From Bacillus sp. THAF10 (GTDB lineage Bacteria; Bacillota; Bacilli; Bacillales; Bacillaceae_I), in NCBI RefSeq assembly GCF_009363695.1, contig NZ_CP045403.1, forward strand, positions 1,468,001-1,532,000: a stretch of DNA of 64,000 nucleotides, read 5' to 3'. Both the position numbers and the translations under genes were made by a program. Under the pieces are notes generated by a model. It searched no databases. It was not told where the DNA came from and was given only the letters and a program-made list of their open reading frames with translations. Of this stretch, positions 7,430 to 14,936 are shown in pieces; position 1 is the stretch's first letter; every line of letters starts with the position of its first letter.

Positions 7430-8419
7430 ATGAAAAACCGCGATTCCTTCTTTGATAATGCGAAGTTTATTTTAATCTTCCTTGTGGTTTTTGGTCATTT
7501 AATTTCACCATACCGCACAGATGATGAGTGGCTAGTGTCTATTTATCATTTTATCTTTATATTTCATATGCCTGCTTTCATTTTGCTTGCAGGTCATTTT
7601 AGTACAAACTTTCGCAAAAGAGGATATTACGTAAAAATAATTACAAGGCTCTTAATACCTTATTTAATTTTACAAACACTATTTACGCTGTATTATAATA
7701 AGCTATATGCTGATCCATCTATGACATTAGAATATTTCACTCCAAGATGGGCAATGTGGTTTCTATTAAGTATGATTGCTTGGAAGCTTTTATTGCCATT
7801 ATTTGCTCGTTTTAAAGCACAGTATAGCATTCCAATTGCCATTTTACTTGGTGTTGGTATTGGATTTATCGATATCCCAGAGAGGTTTTTAAGTCTTGAT
7901 CGAACTTTTTATTTCTTTCCTTTCTTTTTAATAGGATATTTTCTTACTAGAACAAATTTGTTTGAACGCTTAAAAGATGGTGCTTATCGTTGGTATGCTG
8001 CAGGCTTTTTGGTGACTGTGTTTGTAGCAATCTACATCTTGCTAGGCGGAATTGATGGTGCAAGTATTCTTTATGGAACGTATACTTTCGAATCAGCAGC
8101 TGACATGTTCCTACGTATTGGTATTTATGGTGGCAGCTTACTGGTAACCTTTGCATTTTTTGCACTAGTTCCTAAGCAAAAAAATATTTTCACAGGAATA
8201 GGAAGAAGATCCTTTTATGTATATATTCTGCACGGGTTTATCATCAAATGGTTCTTTGAAACAGTCATTGGTCAAACGATAAATTCTGCTGAAGGATATA
8301 TGTTTTTACTGTTATTAAGTATTATTGTTACCGTCGCAACAGGTAATAAATATGTAGTGAAGGTAATAGCGGCACCTTTTGGATTTTTAAAAGAAACTCT
8401 TTCGATAAAAAATGGGTAA
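7430..8419 (+). CDS. Membrane acyltransferase (acyltransferase-3 family)
   Basis: A 329-residue integral membrane protein with about ten hydrophobic segments. The start DSFFDNAKFILIFLVVFGHLISP carries the family's early D-x-x-K-x-x-L-I-x-L-V-V-x-G-H motif (the probable catalytic His), and RSFYVYILHGFIIKW near the C-terminus is the usual Y-x-x-H-x-x-x pattern. Such proteins O-acylate cell-envelope polysaccharides or small molecules. ATG 7430 is chosen because GGAGGAG lies 6-7 bases upstream; the ATG at 7415 lies before that site. It is a single gene with its own promoter and a strong terminator. Substrate unknown. Confidence 0.8.
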   Translation: MKNRDSFFDNAKFILIFLVVFGHLISPYRTDDEWLVSIYHFIFIFHMPAFILLAGHFSTNFRKRGYYVKIITRLLIPYLILQTLFTLYYNKLYADPSMTLEYFTPRWAMWFLLSMIAWKLLLPLFARFKAQYSIPIAILLGVGIGFIDIPERFLSLDRTFYFFPFFLIGYFLTRTNLFERLKDGAYRWYAAGFLVTVFVAIYILLGGIDGASILYGTYTFESAADMFLRIGIYGGSLLVTFAFFALVPKQKNIFTGIGRRSFYVYILHGFIIKWFFETVIGQTINSAEGYMFLLLLSIIVTVATGNKYVVKVIAAPFGFLKETLSIKNG

Positions 8420-8423
8420 ACCA

Positions 8424-8456
8424 AACCCACTCACCATAAAAGGTGAGTGGGTTTTT
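8424..8456 (+). terminator. Strong terminator between convergent genes
   Basis: A perfect 12-bp stem, AACCCACTCACC (8424-8435) with GGTGAGTGGGTT (8442-8453), followed by T-rich sequence. It serves the plus-strand acyltransferase and may also act on the converging small gene. Confidence 0.9.
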
Positions 8457-8460
8457 TATG

Positions 8461-8739
8461 TTATGGCGTTTGTTTTTCTAATCGTTTTCCCCCTCTATAG
8501 GAGCGGTAATGAATCACTAGCCACATGCCAGTCAGAGAGAGGATGGTGGATATTGTGATAATTACTGGAAGAAGGCTTGTGATTTTTGCCAGCATACTGT
8601 AAAGAATACCAAACGAGGCCATTGTTAGGATTACGAAAACAAAAGGAACTTTATGATTAAGATAAGTCATGATACCACTACCAGAAAGTACAAGAATTGC
8701 CAACAGAAAAAGCGCAATCACTGGAAAAAAAGATTCCAT
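8461..8739 (-). CDS. Small membrane protein, unknown
   Basis: A 92-residue protein with three strongly hydrophobic segments (about residues 5-24, 30-50 and 56-75) and a basic C-terminus (HYRSYRGGKRLEKQ), predicted inside. A TTG at 8757 extends the frame, but ATG 8739 is preferred because ggagg lies upstream of it with 11 bases between. It converges on the acyltransferase gene. No family recognised. Confidence 0.6.
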   Translation of the reverse strand: MESFFPVIALFLLAILVLSGSGIMTYLNHKVPFVFVILTMASFGILYSMLAKITSLLPVIITISTILSLTGMWLVIHYRSYRGGKRLEKQTP

Positions 8740-8831
8740 GTACTGCAAAACCTCCAATAAAATATTTTACATCTCTCTCCTATAGTATAGCATAAAATTT
8801 AGAAAAAATTCAGAAAGTAACACGATATGGA

Positions 8832-8860
8832 TTGACACATTGTAAAAGGGAAAATATACT
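8832..8860 (+). promoter_or_regulatory. Sigma-A promoter of the ABC-F leader
   Basis: Consensus TTGACA (8832-8837), a 17-base spacer and TATACT (8855-8860). Transcription would start near 8867, about 300 bases before the ABC-F start codon, giving a long leader. Confidence 0.85.
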
Positions 8861-8930
8861 AAGAGAGAATATTGATAAAGGAAGGTAAACGGTGCGATGT
8901 GGAATTAATCTAATTTTTAGGAGTGTACTC

Positions 8931-8948
8931 ATGCTATTAATAAAATGA
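8931..8948 (+). CDS. Leader peptide MLLIK
   Basis: ATG CTA TTA ATA AAA TGA, with AGGAG 7 bases upstream (8919-8923). The 5-residue peptide lies between the arms of the leader hairpins and is the likely sensor of drug-stalled ribosomes for the downstream ABC-F gene. Seen directly; function inferred. Confidence 0.6.
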   Translation: MLLIK

Positions 8949-9075
8949 GGAATCCCAGAGAATTGGATTAGTCTGCCCATTTTTTACCTATCATAAATTC
9001 AACAAATTAAACACTATCTCTATGTGTTTTTTGCTGTTGGCTTTTTTATGCTAGTAACAGACTTGTCATACTACC

Positions 9076-9107
9076 ACCTCTCTAGGGATTCTAGGGAGGT
9101 TTTTTTA
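9076..9107 (+). terminator. Attenuator terminator before the ABC-F gene
   Basis: ACCTCTCTAG (9076-9085) pairs with CTAGGGAGGT (9091-9100), with one G-U pair, followed by TTTTTT. It stands 60 bases before the start codon, so it must be read through for expression. Confidence 0.85.
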
Positions 9108-9167
9108 ATGATTAATTTAGCTGCTCATTATTCATAAAAAATAGAAAAAGAAAATGAGGTGCTAGGT

Positions 9168-10886
9168 ATGACCATATTAATACAAGCAAAACAGGTCGGT
9201 AAAAGCTTTGGAGATAGAGATGTATTAAAGGATATTTCCCTTGAAATAAGAAACGGAGAGAAAATTGGGTTAGTTGGTATTAATGGAGCGGGTAAAACAA
9301 CGCTTATGAAGCTGATGATAGGAAAAATAACGGCAGATGTTGGTAGTATTTCTCGGAAAAACCCTACATTGAAAATAGGATATCTTCCGCAATCAACCGA
9401 ATATGAACTCTTGAAGAATACATTACCTTTTGATAAGGAAAGAGACTATTTGCGTACTGCAAGTGAGCTGGGATTAAATACAAAGGTCCTAACCATTCAA
9501 GAAAACGGATTAAGTGGTGGCGAGCGTTTAAAATTATCATTGGCAAAAATATGGGCGGACCTTCCTCAAATGTTATGTCTAGATGAGCCAACGAATCATT
9601 TAGATATGAAAGGGGTAAGCTGGCTTGTTTCAGAGATGAAAAGTTTTCAGGGGGCCGCGCTTATCATTTCTCATGATAGATTCTTCTTAGATCAAACGGT
9701 AACAAAAATCTTTGAAGTGGAGAATGGGGAGCTGACCATTTTTGAAGGAAACTATACAGATTACCGTTTAGAGAAACAAAGGAGAATGGATCAACAAGCA
9801 AGAGACTATGAAAAGCAGCAAAGAAAAATAAATAAAATTGAAAATCAGATTGCTACGCTAAAGCAGTGGTCAGAAAAAGCGCATCGGGACGCTGGAAAAA
9901 GAGATAATCCTGGCGAAAGGAAGCAAATGGGCTTAAAGGAATATGAACGCGTCAAGGCAAAAAAGAAAGATAATCAAATTAAGTCGAAAACAAAAAGATT
10001 GGAATTGGAACTTCAACAAAATAAAATAGAGAAACCTAAAGAGGAGCAGGAAATTTTATTTGATTTTGAACACAGTGGAAAAAGAGGGAAAAGAATTTTA
10101 GAAGCAAAAGCTTTATCCAAATGTTACGGAGAACGGACTATTTTTCATGATAGTAATTTCTATGTATTACATGGAGAGAAAATGGGGCTTCTTGGCGATA
10201 ACGGCACAGGTAAAACAACGTTTGTAAAAATGTTGCTTGGTGAAGAAGAAATTACAAAAGGATCACTTTGGGTCAGCTCCTCTATAAAAGTTGCTTATTT
10301 AAGTCAAGAAGTGAGTGATATGCCTGACAATATTACGGTAATGGACTATCTGGATTTGCAGGGCTGGGAAAATATCACGAAGGCAAGGACGTTGTTTGCA
10401 AACATGGGAATGTCAACGGAGAAGTTGAATAATTTGTTACAGGTCCTAAGCTTAGGAGAAAAAACACGAGTAAAGCTTGTTCAAATTATTATGAAGAAAT
10501 ATGATGTGTTAGTCCTTGATGAGCCAACGAATCATTTGGATTTACCTAGCAGAGAACAATTGGAGAATACTTTGGCAAATTTTCAAGGAACCCTGATTGT
10601 CATCTCTCATGATCGATACTTTATTGAAAGGCTTTGTGATAAGCTCCTACTTATTGAACAGAATCAAATTCACCGAGTGGAAACGGGACTAACAGAGTTT
10701 GATGCAAATAGAAGAAAATCTTGGGAGCCTTCTAAACAAGAAATGCAAGAAAGGCTTTCTATTTTGGAAAATAAGATTACCGAACTTCTAGGAAAAATCT
10801 CACTTGTGAATAAAGATAGTAAAGAATATTTGGAGATAGATAACGAGTTGAAGTCATTGATGAAATTAAAACGGGAAATAGGATGA
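9168..10886 (+). CDS. ABC-F ribosome-protection ATPase (VmlR/Vga-like)
   Basis: A 572-residue soluble protein with two ABC ATPase domains and no membrane domain. Domain 1: Walker A GINGAGKTT (about 37-45), LSGGE (115-119), Walker B ending in catalytic Glu140 with PTNHLD. Domain 2: GDNGTGKTT, LSLGE and VLVLDEPTNHLD. The linker between them contains WSEKAHRDAGKRDN and EYERVKAKKKDNQIKSK, very like the interdomain arm of B. subtilis VmlR and Vga proteins, which enters the ribosomal E site and displaces lincosamides, streptogramin A or pleuromutilins. A C-terminal coiled extension follows. ATG 9168 follows gaggtg at 6 bases. The attenuator leader supports an antibiotic-inducible role; drug spectrum not predictable. 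Confidence 0.88.
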   Translation: MTILIQAKQVGKSFGDRDVLKDISLEIRNGEKIGLVGINGAGKTTLMKLMIGKITADVGSISRKNPTLKIGYLPQSTEYELLKNTLPFDKERDYLRTASELGLNTKVLTIQENGLSGGERLKLSLAKIWADLPQMLCLDEPTNHLDMKGVSWLVSEMKSFQGAALIISHDRFFLDQTVTKIFEVENGELTIFEGNYTDYRLEKQRRMDQQARDYEKQQRKINKIENQIATLKQWSEKAHRDAGKRDNPGERKQMGLKEYERVKAKKKDNQIKSKTKRLELELQQNKIEKPKEEQEILFDFEHSGKRGKRILEAKALSKCYGERTIFHDSNFYVLHGEKMGLLGDNGTGKTTFVKMLLGEEEITKGSLWVSSSIKVAYLSQEVSDMPDNITVMDYLDLQGWENITKARTLFANMGMSTEKLNNLLQVLSLGEKTRVKLVQIIMKKYDVLVLDEPTNHLDLPSREQLENTLANFQGTLIVISHDRYFIERLCDKLLLIEQNQIHRVETGLTEFDANRRKSWEPSKQEMQERLSILENKITELLGKISLVNKDSKEYLEIDNELKSLMKLKREIG

Positions 10887-10891
10887 AAAAA

Positions 10892-11180
10892 AGAGGCTGG
10901 GACAAAAGTGTTTTAGCCTAAGTAAAAACCGAACTGATTGGAGTATTTGATCAAATCAGTTCGGTTTTTTATGCTTCTACTTCTTAGATGACACCAGCGG
11001 TTGATTAGAGTGCAAGACGTAGACTCCTGTGGGAGAAGTGGACCCCACAGGCCAAGCAGAGGAGGCTCACGGGTCACCCGCGGAAAGCGAAGTCTTGCAG
11101 GGAAATCAATAGCGGTATTTAATGCCGTCATTAATATTGTTCGTCTTTTTTTATGTGTTTTTAAGTTTTGTCCCAGTTTC
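10892..11180. repeat. Long copy A of the GAGGCTGGGAC inverted-repeat element
   Basis: About 289 bases between converging genes. Ends are GAGGCTGGGACAAAA (from 10893) and TTTTGTCCCAG (11166-11176), complementary to each other. Inside are a hairpin of AACCGAACTGATT...AATCAGTTCGGTT (10927-10968) and an embedded palindromic repeat (10996-11116). It closely matches copy B at 52055-52360, and copy C at 53618-53712 is a short form. The A-rich start and T-rich end suggest bidirectional termination. Confidence 0.85.
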
Positions 11181-11192
11181 TTTCTAAATCTT

Positions 11193-11870
11193 TTAGGTTA
11201 GCTTTAATTTTTGTCCGATCTTTATTGTGTCAGATTGGAGATTATTTAAGTCTTTTAAAATCTTCACTGTTATTCCATATTTTTTTGCAAGTGAATACAA
11301 CGTATTTCCTTTTGCCACAGTAATGGTAAAGCTTTCTGGGGCAGGAGATACATAGAGCATTTCTCCAGTTATTATAAGATTGGAAGTAAGCTCATTCCAT
11401 TGCTTTAGTTTCTTAACGGTCGTGTTGTGTTTTTTTGCAAGAGCGTATAATGTATCGCCCTTCTTTATCTTAACGATTTTTGGTTCCTTGACTAATAATA
11501 ACTGCCCCTTGTATATGGTATCGTGAGTAAGCTTATTCCATGTTTTTAATTCGTTCACCGTTATGCCATATGTTTTAGAAAGGGAATAAAGAGTGTCACT
11601 TTTTTCTACGGTGGATTTGAGAATTTCAGGAATCACTAATGTGTCACCAGCAATAATTTTTGATGATGATAAATCATTCCTTTTTTTAAGATCCTCAACA
11701 GAAATATGATACTTTTTCGAAAGACTATAAAGGGTGTCACCTTTTTTTATCGTAATTACTTCAGATGAAATATGAGCAGCATCAGCATTTTCATGAGAGG
11801 AAAGACCGATACTTGTTGAAATTCCTAGCGTTAGAGCTAATGCCAAAGCTAGCTTTTGATGTTTTTTCAT
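11193..11870 (-). CDS. Secreted protein with four LysM domains
   Basis: A 225-residue protein with a signal peptide (KKHQKLALALALTLGISTSIG, then AxA-like cleavage near SHENADAA). It carries four LysM modules of about 43 residues, each beginning with a variant of KKGDTLYSLSKKY and ending with an I..G..L.I pattern. No enzymatic domain follows. LysM binds peptidoglycan or chitin-like glycans, so this is a wall-binding protein, possibly a spore-coat or cell-surface adaptor. A GTG at 11879 is in frame, but ATG 11870 is preferred, with AGGAG 8 bases upstream. It converges with the ABC-F gene across repeat copy A. Confidence 0.85.
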   Translation of the reverse strand: MKKHQKLALALALTLGISTSIGLSSHENADAAHISSEVITIKKGDTLYSLSKKYHISVEDLKKRNDLSSSKIIAGDTLVIPEILKSTVEKSDTLYSLSKTYGITVNELKTWNKLTHDTIYKGQLLLVKEPKIVKIKKGDTLYALAKKHNTTVKKLKQWNELTSNLIITGEMLYVSPAPESFTITVAKGNTLYSLAKKYGITVKILKDLNNLQSDTIKIGQKLKLT

Positions 11871-11965
11871 GTTGTACACTCCTAGTATTTTTTTCTACAT
11901 AAGATTTGACGTTTGGCATCGTATTTCGTCGCTTGTCTATAGAAAATAAAGAAGCCCATTTTTAT

Positions 11966-12155
11966 TAGGCTCTTTTCTAAAAGATTGTTGCTATTAACTA
12001 GTAAAAAATCGATTAGGTTTTTTTTCCGTGATACAATCAAGAAAATTGCCAACCTATATTTAAAACTTTTTTCCACGAAAAGAGCTCGACGGCAACCATC
12101 ATTGCGTGTTTCATATCTATACAAAATAGCAACAAAGTTTGCGATAACAGCCTTA
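11966..12155. repeat. MITE-like repeat, AAGGCTCTTTTC family, copy 1
   Basis: About 190 bases with imperfect terminal inverted repeats of about 27 bases: AGGCTCTTTTCTAAAAGATTG followed by TTGCTA on the left, and on the right the complement of AAGGCTGTTATCGCAAACTT followed by TGTTGCTA. Similar copies lie at 14664, 15868, 25495, 29537 and 43329, with a remnant at 7263. No ORF of note. Confidence 0.75.
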
Positions 12156-12162
12156 ATTTAAA

Positions 12163-12187
12163 AAAACCTGGAATGTCTCCAGGTTTT
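12163..12187 (-). terminator. Terminator of the epimerase gene
   Basis: AAAACCTGGA (12163-12172) pairs with TCCAGGTTTT (12178-12187). On the minus strand the stem is followed by a U-run, 7 bases after the stop codon. Confidence 0.85.
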
Positions 12188-12193
12188 TCTTGG

Positions 12194-13225
12194 TTAATCT
12201 CTTACTTTCCAGTCAGTTAGTGCTTTTTGTTCCTTGTCGGTATGTAACCCGGCTTTTCTTTCATCACTTGTCCGTGTCTCTTCCCATTTCCATATATCTT
12301 GTATCGTATCCTCGAGTGGTCTAACAGAGAGCTTGTGCTGTATTGCTTTTTCAATGCTAATGGTCCCTGCTCCTTGCCATGGCTCTCCACCTTCTATTAA
12401 CGGAAATTCCTCTGGTATCCAAAGGGGCATCTCTGTCCAAGGTGCTATCTTTTGATTTAATAAAAAGGTTTCATCAGCCCAAATAAATGTAGCGTTGGAA
12501 TCGGTAACCGCTTTACATGTGTGTAGGAATTCTTCCATCGTAATGCTTGTTGTTGGCCCTGTTACATTAAATGTACCGGTTACTTTCTCATCAGCCATCT
12601 TGAGGATCCAGCTTGCCAAATCTCTAGCATCAATAAATTGGATGTTCCTTTCTTTACGTCCGGGTGCAAGTATTTCTCCACCTTGTGCAACTCTGTTGAC
12701 CCAATAGGCGAACCTGTCAGTTAAATCATAAGGACCAACAAGCAAACCAGAGCGAACGTGGAGAATTTTATCTGACATATGTTGCTCTGCTGCTTTTTCA
12801 CATTCCGCTTTTAACGCTCCATAATGAGCGTAGATTTCTTCTTGCGTTCCATAGCCAATTTGCTCTATCTTCTCTTGAGTTAAAGTTTGTACAGGATAAT
12901 CTTCTGTTATCTTGTCAGGTATCCAATCCTTATAAACGGAAATACTAGAAACAAAGGTATAATGATCCACTTTATCTGCTAAAATTCTTGTTGATTCAGC
13001 TAAAGCCGTTGGAGTATATCCACAAGTATCAATAGCCACATCCCATTTTCCACTTTCCAAAAGAGACAGATCCTTATTACGGTCACCAACAATGGTTTCT
13101 ACATGAGGGAAAACTTCTGGATGATTGCCACGATTAAAAAGCGTCACCTCATGTCCTTGCTTTAAAGCTTCTTCGACAATAAATCGTCCTAAAAAACGAG
13201 TTCCGCCTATCATTAGAATTTTCAT
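12194..13225 (-). CDS. NAD(P)-binding epimerase/reductase (extended SDR)
   Basis: A 343-residue Rossmann-fold protein of the extended/atypical SDR group. It starts MKILMIGGTRFLGRFIVEEAL with the G-G-T-R-F-L-G dinucleotide loop of this subgroup, has VSSISVY as the catalytic Ser strand and YGALK as the Y-x-x-x-K pair, and a C-terminal substrate domain. Members often act on sugar nucleotides or related compounds, but the reaction here is unknown. The start was moved to ATG 13225, which has ggagg 7 bases upstream; an in-frame start at 13255 lies before the ribosome site. It is a single gene with its own terminator. Confidence 0.8.
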   Translation of the reverse strand: MKILMIGGTRFLGRFIVEEALKQGHEVTLFNRGNHPEVFPHVETIVGDRNKDLSLLESGKWDVAIDTCGYTPTALAESTRILADKVDHYTFVSSISVYKDWIPDKITEDYPVQTLTQEKIEQIGYGTQEEIYAHYGALKAECEKAAEQHMSDKILHVRSGLLVGPYDLTDRFAYWVNRVAQGGEILAPGRKERNIQFIDARDLASWILKMADEKVTGTFNVTGPTTSITMEEFLHTCKAVTDSNATFIWADETFLLNQKIAPWTEMPLWIPEEFPLIEGGEPWQGAGTISIEKAIQHKLSVRPLEDTIQDIWKWEETRTSDERKAGLHTDKEQKALTDWKVRD

Positions 13226-13323
13226 CTGCATGCCTCCTGAAAGAATTGAATACATAACGTATTCTACTTTTAAAGGTTAATCCCTGTTTTTTGAAGAGTT
13301 TTGGTTCGTAGCAAAAAAATCTA

Positions 13324-13352
13324 TTTACTTTCTACCGAAATTAGCATATATT
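13324..13352 (+). promoter_or_regulatory. Candidate sigma-A promoter of the rsgA leader
   Basis: TTTACT (13324-13329), 17-base spacer, TATATT (13347-13352). Transcription would start near 13360, well before the small ORF at 13391. Confidence 0.55.
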
Positions 13353-13390
13353 AAGAATATTCAAGAAAACAAGAAAGCGAGGGATGTTGT

Positions 13391-13462
13391 ATGAGCACAT
13401 TTACTATCATGAAAATAAATCAATTTAATATCAACACACAGCCCTTGCGTGGAAAACTTTAA
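13391..13462 (+). CDS. Leader peptide of 23 residues upstream of rsgA
   Basis: ATG at 13391 with GAGGG 7 bases upstream; stop TAA at 13460-13462. It encodes a peptide beginning MSTFTIMKINQ and ending TQPLRGKL. The last codons form the left arm of the leader hairpin, as expected for translation-sensing attenuators. No homologue recognised. Confidence 0.5.
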   Translation: MSTFTIMKINQFNINTQPLRGKL

Positions 13463-13530
13463 TCTTTCTAAAGGAAATTAGATTTGTTCCAGGGCTGTGT
13501 AACTTTGCCCATGGTTATATGATGTAAATT

Positions 13531-13554
13531 AAAGACCGTGCGAGCGGTCTTTTT
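13531..13554 (+). terminator. Terminator inside the rsgA leader
   Basis: AAAGACCG (13531-13538), loop TGCGAG, CGGTCTTT (13545-13552), followed by T's. It lies 43 bases before the rsgA start codon. Confidence 0.8.
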
Positions 13555-13596
13555 GTTATGCCAAAAAAATCTATTTTCCATTAGGAGGAAACAAAT

Positions 13597-14664
13597 TTGA
13601 ACAAAACAAAGCTAGGATGGAATGATTATTTAAATCAAGAATATAAGAGTTATGAAGCATTGGGCTTTGCCGTTGGGAGAGTCATGCTAGAGCATAAAAG
13701 AATGTATAGAGTTGCTGCAGAAAATGGAGAGTGGTTAGCTGAAATTTCAGGGAAATACCGATACAGTGCTGTCGCGAAAGAAGATTTCCCTGCTGTGGGT
13801 GATTGGGTTGTAATCTCTGAAAGGCCTCTTGAGAAAAAAGCGACGATTCATGCAACATTGCCTAGATTCAGTAAATTTTCCAGAAAAGCAGCAGGGTTAG
13901 TGACAGAAGAGCAGATTGTTGCTGCAAATGTGGATACGGTATTTTTAGTGCAATCATTAAATGATGATTTCAATGCCAGAAGACTAGAAAGATATCTAAT
14001 TATGGCTTGGGAAAGTGGAGCAAATCCTGTCATTGTACTAACCAAGGCAGATTTATGTGAAGATGTTGAGTCAAAACTAGCGCTTGTAGAAACGATTGCA
14101 ATGGGCCTGCCAGTGCATGTGATCAGTGTCAAAGAAGAAATGGGAACAGAAGAGCTTAGGCAATATTTTGAAGAAGGAAAGACAGTTGCGTTGTTAGGCT
14201 CCTCAGGTACAGGCAAATCAACCCTGACCAATTATTTGATTGATGAAGACAAACAAGTTATTCAGGAAATACGTTCAGATGATGACAAGGGCCGTCATAC
14301 AACAACCTATCGGGAGCTCTACTTATTACCACAAGGCGGTTTAATTTTAGATACACCAGGGATGAGAGAGCTACAGTTGTGGGAAGCAGATTCGGCATTA
14401 AGTCAAAGCTTTCAAGATGTTGAGATATTGGCGGAGCAATGCTACTTTCGTGATTGCAAACATAAGGGAGAACCAAACTGTGCTGTTAGAAATGCGATTG
14501 ATAACGGAGAACTTCAACATTCAAGATTTCAAAGCTATCAAAAACTGCAAAAAGAACTTGCTTTCATTGAGCGAAAAAATGATAAGCAGGCGAAACTAGC
14601 AGAGAAGCAAAAGTGGAAAAAAATCTCATCCAACGCTCGTGACAGTAGAAAAAATAATGAATGA
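13597..14664 (+). CDS. rsgA: Ribosome small-subunit GTPase RsgA (YjeQ type)
   Basis: A 355-residue circularly permuted GTPase. An N-terminal OB-fold (about 20-110) is followed by G4 TKAD (149-152), G1 GSSGTGKS (201-208), G3 DTPG (252-255) and a zinc knuckle with Cys282, Cys287, His289 and Cys295. RsgA acts late in 30S maturation and is stimulated by the ribosome. At 355 residues it matches the long E. coli-like form rather than the ~300-residue YloQ form usual in Bacillus, so it may be a second paralogue. TTG start at 13597 with AGGAGG 8 bases upstream. The leader with small ORF and terminator suggests ribosome-stress control. Confidence 0.88.
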   Translation: MNKTKLGWNDYLNQEYKSYEALGFAVGRVMLEHKRMYRVAAENGEWLAEISGKYRYSAVAKEDFPAVGDWVVISERPLEKKATIHATLPRFSKFSRKAAGLVTEEQIVAANVDTVFLVQSLNDDFNARRLERYLIMAWESGANPVIVLTKADLCEDVESKLALVETIAMGLPVHVISVKEEMGTEELRQYFEEGKTVALLGSSGTGKSTLTNYLIDEDKQVIQEIRSDDDKGRHTTTYRELYLLPQGGLILDTPGMRELQLWEADSALSQSFQDVEILAEQCYFRDCKHKGEPNCAVRNAIDNGELQHSRFQSYQKLQKELAFIERKNDKQAKLAEKQKWKKISSNARDSRKNNE

Positions 14665-14865
14665 AGGCCGTTTTCGCAGACTTTGTGGCTACTGCTTCTA
14701 GATATGAAACACGCAATATTCGTCGTTGTCGTGCTCTTTTCATAGAAAAAATGTTAAGTTTATGACAATTTTTCTCGCTTAAAGATTGGAAAAAGTCTTA
14801 AAGCCGACTTTCTCATAAGTTTTTAGCAACAATCTTTTAGAAAAGAGCCTTTAGAAAAGAGCCTT
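14664..14865. repeat. MITE-like repeat, AAGGCTCTTTTC family, copy 2 (reverse)
   Basis: It starts at the last base of the rsgA stop codon with AAGGCCGTTTTCGCAGACTT and ends in TTAGCAACAATCTTTTAGAA then AAGAGCCTT, the inverted layout of copy 1. The final TTTAGAAAAGAGCC unit is duplicated at 14839-14864. Confidence 0.7.
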
Positions 14866-14869
14866 AATG

Positions 14870-14905
14870 AAAAAAGCAGCTCTTCCGAGGGAAAGCTGCT
14901 TTTTC
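14870..14905. terminator. Bidirectional terminator
   Basis: AAAAAGCAGCT (14871-14881) pairs perfectly with AGCTGCTTTTT (14894-14904), A-rich on one side and T-rich on the other. It lies between the converging rsgA and hydrolase genes. Confidence 0.9.
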
Positions 14906-14936
14906 CTATGTTAAACTTAGGGATAAGTACGAACTG

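Larger units (their letters stand above)
8868..9107 (+). promoter_or_regulatory. Attenuation leader of the ABC-F gene
   Basis: The leader contains a 5-codon ORF (8931-8948) with its own Shine-Dalgarno, enclosed by nested inverted repeats: AGGTAAA (8883-8889) with TTTACCT (8983-8989), and TAATCTAAT (8906-8914) with ATTGGATTA (8962-8970). It ends in an intrinsic terminator at 9076-9107. A weaker terminator-like hairpin, AACAC/GTGTT, is at 9010-9030. Such layouts let antibiotic-stalled ribosomes on the small ORF switch off the terminator. vmlR and other ABC-F genes in Firmicutes are known to use this principle; the details here are inferred. Confidence 0.75.
13360..13554 (+). promoter_or_regulatory. 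Attenuator-like leader of the rsgA gene
   Basis: It holds a 23-codon ORF (13391-13462), a long hairpin whose left arm ACACAGCCCT (13436-13445) is coding sequence of that ORF and whose right arm AGGGCTGTGT (13491-13500) can alternatively pair with GCCC at 13507-13510, and a terminator at 13531-13554. The right arm is thus a switch between structures controlled by ribosome position. The overall plan equals that of drug-inducible erm/ABC-F leaders. Inference. Confidence 0.6.

Noticed and set aside
11001..11201. 66-codon plus-strand ORF in repeat copy A
   Set aside because: It lies inside the repeat. A similar ORF arises in copy B (52151-52363) from the same repeat; no ribosome site; shared only because the DNA is repeated.
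11882..12124. 80-codon minus-strand ORF upstream of the LysM gene
   Set aside because: It overlaps MITE-like copy 1 almost fully; no ribosome site.
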